Assembly: GCF_000725885.1 (NCBI RefSeq) | Contig: NZ_JODR01000011.1 | Location: 62,001 to 126,000, forward strand | From: Streptomyces albus subsp. albus | Lineage (GTDB): Bacteria > Actinomycetota > Actinomycetes > Streptomycetales > Streptomycetaceae | DNA: 64,000 bases | Reading direction: 5' to 3' | Part shown: positions 59,752 to 64,000 of the stretch, in pieces | Layout of the letters: each line of letters starts with the position of its first letter | How positions within the stretch are numbered: position 1 is the stretch's first letter | Program-made: the position numbers and the translations under genes | Notes under the pieces: model-generated | The model's input: the letters and a program-made list of their open reading frames with translations, nothing else | What the model was told of the DNA's origin: nothing | Database searches by the model: none

Positions 59752-59767
59752 TGCATAGGGTTATGCA
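59752..59767 (+). promoter_or_regulatory. TGCATA-GGGT-TATGCA dyad with embedded -10
   Basis: Perfect 6-bp arms around GGGT, 32 bases before the regulator ATG. The dyad contains TAGGGT (59756-59761), a possible -10, so a bound regulator would block transcription. It suggests autoregulation by the RpiR protein. Confidence 0.6.
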
Positions 59768-59798
59768 AGGGTGGAGCGGGCTGTATGAGAGGTGCGGG

Positions 59799-60650
59799 AT
59801 GAGCAGCGCGAGCGCGCGGTTGCTGAAGCTGTTCGAGGGGCACCGGCTGACCCCCACCCAGCGGCGCATCGCCCACTGCATGGTGCGCCGCGCCGACGAC
59901 GCGCCGTTCCTCTCCAGCGTCGAACTGGCCGATCTCGCAGGGGTCAGCCAGCCGTCGGTCACCCGCTTCGCGGTGGCCCTCGGTTTCGACGGCTACCCCG
60001 CGCTCCGCCGCCATCTGCGGGAGACCGAACCGGGCGAGGGCGCCGAGACGGGACCGGACGGCGACCCGGCGAACGGCGTCAACGAGTACCAGCAGGCCGT
60101 GCACGCCGAGATCGAGAACCTGCGGCACCTGGCCGGACTGCTGGCGGACCCGGCACCTGTGGAACGGGCCGGTGCACTGCTGGCCGCCTCCCGCCCGTTG
60201 CCCGTCCTGGGGCTGCGCGCCGCGGCGGCGCAGGCCGGCGGTTTCGCCTACTTCGCCGCCAAGGTCCACCCCGACGTGCGGCTGCTCACCGAAGGCGGCT
60301 CCATGCTGCTGGACCGCATCGACGGCTGCGTGCGTGCAGGGGCAACGGCGCTGCTGTGCTTCGCCCTGCCCCGGCACCCGCGCGAGACGGTGGAGGCGCT
60401 GGACCACGCCCGGGAGGCGGGGCTGACGGTCGTCACCGTCGCGGACAGCGCCTTCGCGCCCGTCGCCCGCCCCGGCGATCTGCTGCTGCCCGCCGCCGTC
60501 GGCACCGCCCTCGCCTTCGACACCGCCTGTTCCCCGATGATGCTGGGCCGGGTGCTGCTGGAGGCCATGTGCGACGGTCTGCCCGACGCGCAGGCCCGGC
60601 TGGAGGAGTTCGACGCCAGGGCGAGCGAACGGGGCCTGTTCGCGGAGTGA
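59799..60650 (+). CDS. MurR/RpiR family transcriptional regulator
   Basis: A 283-residue regulator. The N-terminal HTH (LTPTQRRIAHCMVRRADDAPFLSSVELADLAGVSQPSVTRFAVALGFDGYPALRRHLRE) is followed by a SIS (sugar isomerase) domain (PLPVLGLRAAAAQAGGFAYFAAKVHPDVRLLTEGGS). SIS domains bind phosphosugars. It sits right after the sugar ABC/dehydrogenase operon, so it probably controls it in response to a phosphorylated sugar. GAGAGGTGCGGG precedes ATG 59799. Confidence 0.93.
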   Translation: MSSASARLLKLFEGHRLTPTQRRIAHCMVRRADDAPFLSSVELADLAGVSQPSVTRFAVALGFDGYPALRRHLRETEPGEGAETGPDGDPANGVNEYQQAVHAEIENLRHLAGLLADPAPVERAGALLAASRPLPVLGLRAAAAQAGGFAYFAAKVHPDVRLLTEGGSMLLDRIDGCVRAGATALLCFALPRHPRETVEALDHAREAGLTVVTVADSAFAPVARPGDLLLPAAVGTALAFDTACSPMMLGRVLLEAMCDGLPDAQARLEEFDARASERGLFAE

Positions 60651-60677
60651 CCGCCGGTGCCGCCGCCCGGCACGGGG

Positions 60678-61694
60678 CTAGCTGCTCCTGGCGGCGGTGT
60701 CCGTCGGGCGGGGGTCCCGGCCGAGGAAGGCCAGCAGCCGGTGGTCCGGCGGCGCGGAGGGGCCCAGGGCGACGGGCGGCCCGAACAGCGGGTGCCGGGC
60801 GCCCTCGTGCGGGACGAGCCGGTGGGCGACGGGCAGCAGACGGGCCGCCAGCGGGAGCGGGAGGGCGTGGTCGGGGCGGCCGGCGGCGCGGGCGATGTCC
60901 CAGCCGTGCACGGCCAGTTCCACCGCGCCGGCCAGCGCGAGGGCCGTGGCGGTCAGCGGGGCGTCGGCCACCACGACCGGCTGCTGCGGGCGGGGCGGGC
61001 CGCTGCCGGCGCGGACACCGCTGAGGACGCCCAGTGCGCGGGCCGCGCGCAGCCGGAACGCGGCGGCGGGGTCGTACGCGGTCGCCCCGCAGATGGCTGT
61101 GTCCCGGGTGGCTTCGCGGGGTGCGGGGACCGGGCGGGGCGGGGGACACAGTGCGACGGCGCCGTCCGTGAAGCCTTCGTGGAGGGCCGCGAGAGAGTCG
61201 TCCGCGTGGGCGAGCAGCCGGCCCAGATCCCACTGGGCGCACGGGGTCGGCCGCGCCAGCAGGGCCGGGGTCACCGTCTGGGCGGCGCCGAGCGCGTAGG
61301 CGACCGCGCGCCGCAGCAGCTCGGCGGCCCGCGCCGCATGCCCGTCCCGGCCGTCACCCTCGTCCCGCCCCGGAGGTTCGCCTCGCCCCGAGGGCGCGTC
61401 CCGCCCCGGACGCCCGCCCCGGGCGCCGCCGCGCTCTTGGAAGGGCCCCCGCTCCCGGACGGAGGCCGGCTCCGTGACAGGTCCCTCCCGGACGGGCCCC
61501 TCCCCTCGGACGGGCCCTTCCCGGACAGGACCCTCCTCTCGGACGGCTCCCCCTTCCCGGACGGGTCCCCCTTCCCGAAGAGGACCCTTCCCCCGGACGG
61601 GACTCTCTTCCCGGACGGGCCCCTCCCCCCGGCCAGGGCTCCCCTCCCGGCCAGGCCCCTGCTCCCGGTTGCCGCCCTCCTCCTGCCGGTGCAC
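60678..61694 (-). CDS. DinB/maleylpyruvate-isomerase-like (TIGR03086-type) protein with repeat-expanded N terminus
   Basis: From GTG 61694 it would be 338 residues. Residues about 120-338 match mycothiol-dependent maleylpyruvate isomerase/TIGR03086-like proteins: HAARAAELLRRAVAYALGAAQTVTPALLARPTPCAQWDLGRLLAHADDSLAALHEGF and the later GAVELAVHGWDIARAAGRP with the metal-binding His. Residues about 5-110 are repetitive (GPVREG-like units). No in-frame ATG/GTG lies between the repeat and the conserved domain, so the repeat is probably translated. It begins 5 bases after the VOC gene stop, so the two form an operon. A start inside the repeat at a rarer codon cannot be excluded. Confidence 0.7.
   Translation of the reverse strand: MHRQEEGGNREQGPGREGSPGRGEGPVREESPVRGKGPLREGGPVREGGAVREEGPVREGPVRGEGPVREGPVTEPASVRERGPFQERGGARGGRPGRDAPSGRGEPPGRDEGDGRDGHAARAAELLRRAVAYALGAAQTVTPALLARPTPCAQWDLGRLLAHADDSLAALHEGFTDGAVALCPPPRPVPAPREATRDTAICGATAYDPAAAFRLRAARALGVLSGVRAGSGPPRPQQPVVVADAPLTATALALAGAVELAVHGWDIARAAGRPDHALPLPLAARLLPVAHRLVPHEGARHPLFGPPVALGPSAPPDHRLLAFLGRDPRPTDTAARSS
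61440..61680 (-). repeat. In-frame tandem repeat coding GPVREG-like units
   Basis: On the plus strand the text iterates CCTCTCGGACGGGCCCTTCC-like units of about 15-18 bases some thirteen times. Read on the minus strand in frame with the DinB-like gene, it codes (G/E)(E/G)GPVRE(G/E) units without a stop. Confidence 0.75.
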
Positions 61695-61698
61695 GGCG

Positions 61699-62100
61699 CT
61701 AGGGGGTGGTGCCGTCGTCGGTGGCCTCGAAGAGCTGGACGTAGTTGCCGTCCGGGTCCTCCAGGGTGCCCAGCAGGACGTTCTCGTCGGCGGCCTCCAC
61801 CGGGCGGATCCAGCGCGGATTGAGCTCTTCGGTGAGCCGCTTCTCCATGTCGCGGATGCCGGTGACCTCGAAGTTGACCAGGACACGGCCGGGCTCCACG
61901 GACCTGCGGCCCACGTCGTCGCGGCGTTCGAAGATGACATAGGTGCCGCCCAGTTCCAGGAAGAGCGGGCCGCCGTCGGGCCCGTCCTGGTCCGCCGTCT
62001 CCTCGGGGACGAACGCGGACCGGTACCACGCGTGCAGCCGCTCGGGGTCCGTGCTCCCCAGCACGATGCCGCCCACCCGGGGGTTCCTCCGCTCCGTCAT
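61699..62100 (-). CDS. VOC (glyoxalase/bleomycin-resistance) family protein
   Basis: A 133-residue vicinal-oxygen-chelate protein: RVGGIVLGSTDPERLHAWYRSAF, FLELGGTYVIFERRDDVG and ENVLLGTLEDPDGNYVQLFEATDDG. The metal ligands of the fold are partly present. Members include isomerases, dioxygenases and resistance proteins. GGGAGG lies about 10 bases before ATG 62100 (a GTG at 62103 is an alternative). It is the first gene of a two-gene operon with the DinB-like protein, both of which belong to families handling small-molecule detoxification. Confidence 0.88.
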   Translation of the reverse strand: MTERRNPRVGGIVLGSTDPERLHAWYRSAFVPEETADQDGPDGGPLFLELGGTYVIFERRDDVGRRSVEPGRVLVNFEVTGIRDMEKRLTEELNPRWIRPVEAADENVLLGTLEDPDGNYVQLFEATDDGTTP

Positions 62101-62389
62101 CACGTACTGCCTCCCGCACTCCGGTGGCGCCGGGCCCTGTGCACCGGCACTCACAGGACCGACCGGCCGCGGCGCGGAAACTCATCGCTCGGTCCGGATT
62201 TTCCCGGGGACGGGTGATGCGGGACACCCGGCGCCCCGCCCGGCCTGCGGTACGGTGACCACCCGCGGAACCCGGATCCCGGCTGACGGAACGCGGGCTC
62301 CGCCCCGGGGACGCGGCACGGAAACCGGCCGAGCCGGCGCGGTCCCCGGCGGGGGCGGCCGGCGGGCCCCGCACAGAACCAGGACCGTC

Positions 62390-63568
62390 GTGGACAGATT
62401 CGCCGCCTTCCAGCAGGAGCTGCGCTCCGCGCCTCCGCACGCCCTGGTCTCCGTGGCCGCCGAACACCTGCACGCGTGGTACGGCGCGGGCCGGGTCGAG
62501 GTCCGGATGATCGACTACGGCATGACGTCCCTCCAGCGGGTGGAGAACGAGGCACCGGGGAGCGACGCGGTGCCGGTGCACGACAGTGCGCAGGGGCGGG
62601 CGTTCGGTGCGCAGGAGCCGTACCCGGTCTGTGACGTGGACGGCAATGTCGTCGTCCATCTGCCGCTGACCATCCGCGGCGACCGGCTGGGCACCGTGTC
62701 GATTCAGCTGCCGGACGGTGCCGAGGTCCGGCCGCTGCTGCCGAAGCTGCGTGAGGTGTGCGAGGCGCTCGGGCACGAGATCGTCGTCGCCGAACGGGAC
62801 ACCGATCTGTTCCTGCTGGCCCGCCGCGTCACCCGGCTCACGCTGGCGGCGGAGATGCAGTGGCAGCTGCTGCCGGGCCGCTCCTGTGTGCGTCCCGAGT
62901 TCGAGGTCGGCGCCCATCTGGAGCCCGCCTACGCCGTCTTCGGCGACACCTTCGACTGGGAGGCGTCCGACCGCTATCTGACGCTGAGCGTCACCAACGG
63001 CATGGGGGAGGGCATGGACGCCGCCCTGCTGACCAGTCTGGCGGCCGGCGCGCTGCGCAACGCCCGCCGGGCCGGGCTCGACCTCGCCGGCCAGGCCACC
63101 TTGGCCGATCAGGCCGTCTACGCGCAGCACCAGGGGTCGGCGTATGTGTCGGTACTGCTGGTGCGGGTCGAGCTGGCCACCGGCAAGGTGGAGGTGGTGG
63201 ACGCGGGTTCGCCGCAGATGTGGCGGCTGCGGGGCGGGCGCACGGTCGAGCGGATCGACTTCGACCACCAGTTGCCGCTGGGCATGTTCGAGGACACCGT
63301 CTACCGGGAGGAGCACTTCACGGTGCTGCCCGGGGACCGGCTGCTGCTGGGCAGCGACGGCGTCTACGAGACCCCGGGCGCGGGCGGCGAGAAGTACGGC
63401 GAGCGTGCCCTGGCCCGCTCGCTGACCGCCAACCGGCTGCTGCCGGCCAGCCAGGTTCCCGTGGCGATACTGCGGGAGCTGGCCGACTACCGCGCGGAGC
63501 GACCGCTTGAGGACGATGCGCTGGTCATGTGCCTGGACTGGCACGGGCGGCCGGAGCGGGACGGCTGA
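62390..63568 (+). CDS. SpoIIE/PP2C-type phosphatase-like protein with substituted metal ligand
   Basis: About 392 residues from GTG 62390. The N-terminal part (residues 1-150) resembles a GAF-like sensor domain (PLTIRGDRLGTVSIQL). The C-terminal part follows the SpoIIE/RsbU PP2C fold: GDTFDWEA (Asp186), LTLSVTNGMGEGMDAALLTSLAAGALRNARRAG and LLLGSDGVYE (Asp323). At the second conserved acidic position most homologues have VTDGMGHG; here it is Asn203 and Glu replaces His, so activity may be altered. Such proteins dephosphorylate anti-sigma-factor antagonists in partner-switching. No anti-sigma or antagonist gene is nearby. Confidence 0.88.
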   Translation: MDRFAAFQQELRSAPPHALVSVAAEHLHAWYGAGRVEVRMIDYGMTSLQRVENEAPGSDAVPVHDSAQGRAFGAQEPYPVCDVDGNVVVHLPLTIRGDRLGTVSIQLPDGAEVRPLLPKLREVCEALGHEIVVAERDTDLFLLARRVTRLTLAAEMQWQLLPGRSCVRPEFEVGAHLEPAYAVFGDTFDWEASDRYLTLSVTNGMGEGMDAALLTSLAAGALRNARRAGLDLAGQATLADQAVYAQHQGSAYVSVLLVRVELATGKVEVVDAGSPQMWRLRGGRTVERIDFDHQLPLGMFEDTVYREEHFTVLPGDRLLLGSDGVYETPGAGGEKYGERALARSLTANRLLPASQVPVAILRELADYRAERPLEDDALVMCLDWHGRPERDG

Positions 63569-63676
63569 GCCGCCGTCCCGCCCGGCGGGGGACCTGCGCG
63601 TCCTGTGCCCCTCGTACGCGCTGCCGCCCGGTCCGCGGGCCGGTGGCGGGGACCCGTCCGGCCGCCCTCCGCCCCG

Positions 63677-64000
63677 TCAGCCGGTGCTGTCCGGTTGGCG
63701 GGGCGCGACGACGGCGTCGGAGAGCGCCGCGAACTCCTCGTCGGTCAGCCGGATGCGGGCCGCCTCGGTGTTCTCCTCCAGATGGGCGACCCGCGAGGTG
63801 CCGGGGATGGGCAGCATCACGGGGGAGCGGCGCAGCAGCCAGGCCAGGGCGAGCTGTGAGGGGGTGGCCTCGTGCTGCCGGGCGGCGGCGTCCAGCGGGC
63901 CGCCGGGGCGGGCCAGCTCGCCGGTGGCGATGGGGAACCAGGGGATGAACGCGAGGCTGTTCCCGCGCGCGGTCTCCTGCTCCGCGTACTCCAGTACGTC
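63677..64000 (-). CDS. Aldo/keto reductase (C-terminal part, 5' end off window)
   Basis: The last 107 residues of an AKR-superfamily protein: AFIPWFPIATGELARPGGPLDAAA, ATPSQLALAWLLRRSPVMLPIPGTSRVAHLEENTEAARIRLTDEEFAAL. The SxxQLALAWLL and PIPGTS motifs belong to the NADPH-binding end of the TIM barrel. The start and the catalytic Tyr/His lie beyond the right edge. Confidence 0.92.
   Translation of the reverse strand, partial: DVLEYAEQETARGNSLAFIPWFPIATGELARPGGPLDAAARQHEATPSQLALAWLLRRSPVMLPIPGTSRVAHLEENTEAARIRLTDEEFAALSDAVVAPRQPDSTG

Overview
The window is high-GC (well above 70% by eye) actinobacterial DNA and is almost certainly Streptomyces or a close relative. The evidence is the strong GC bias at third codon positions, the mfd / mazG / eno / FtsB-like / DUF501 / Ppx-GppA / NDH-2 gene order, many regulators, lipoproteins and secreted proteins, and a class II tRNA-Leu with anticodon UAA that matches bldA, the developmental UUA-decoding tRNA of Streptomyces. 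No prophage, insertion sequence, CRISPR array or rRNA gene is visible. It looks like core-arm chromosome with some accessory pockets.

Layout. Positions 1-5.3 kb hold a toxin/immunity-like cluster: a SUKH-3 protein and a YwqJ-type deaminase on the minus strand, and on the plus strand a WHH-type nuclease fused to a SUKH domain and an 897-residue Imm35 / Pro-Gly linker / deaminase / SUKH-4 fusion. Positions 5.5-12.7 kb carry an LCP cell-wall ligase, a DivIVA/FilP-like coiled-coil protein, mfd, and two small envelope proteins. Positions 12.9-24.2 kb carry a solitary N6-DNA methylase, a membrane protein coupled to a Ser/Thr kinase, a FUSC-type membrane protein, a lipid-anchored HNH nuclease, a SurA-like lipoprotein, mazG, a YhhN lysoplasmalogenase and a P450. 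Positions 24.3-33.4 kb carry an Rpf-like LysM protein, eno, the FtsB/DivIC-DUF501-Ppx operon, a RelE/Phd-type toxin-antitoxin pair, NDH-2 with a Rex-like operator, and a cyclopropane-fatty-acid synthase.

Positions 33.5-46.5 kb carry a MacB/FtsX-type ABC exporter, bldA, a small conserved unknown, an SDR, an aminotransferase, a DHA2 exporter with divergent TetR, a MarR/DoxX divergent pair with a striking double operator, a YccA/BI-1 membrane protein and small proteins. Positions 46.5-54.9 kb carry a membrane-anchored unknown, a thiolase, an SGNH hydrolase, a cystathionine beta-synthase-like protein, a LysR/acetyltransferase divergent pair and a small membrane protein. Positions 55-60.7 kb form a carbohydrate ABC import operon (binding lipoprotein, two permeases, Gfo/Idh/MocA dehydrogenase) followed by an RpiR regulator; a 40-bp perfect palindrome lies in front of it. 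The right end holds a DinB/maleylpyruvate-isomerase-like protein with a repeat-expanded N terminus, a VOC protein, a SpoIIE/PP2C-type protein with a substituted metal ligand, and the C-terminal part of an aldo/keto reductase.

Cross-cutting themes are many leaderless genes (TANNNT, 6-7 nt, then ATG/GTG), clear palindromic operators at nearly every divergent regulator pair, and degenerate GC-rich tandem repeats in several intergenic gaps. All calls are by eye from sequence; family assignments rest on remembered motifs, not on searches.
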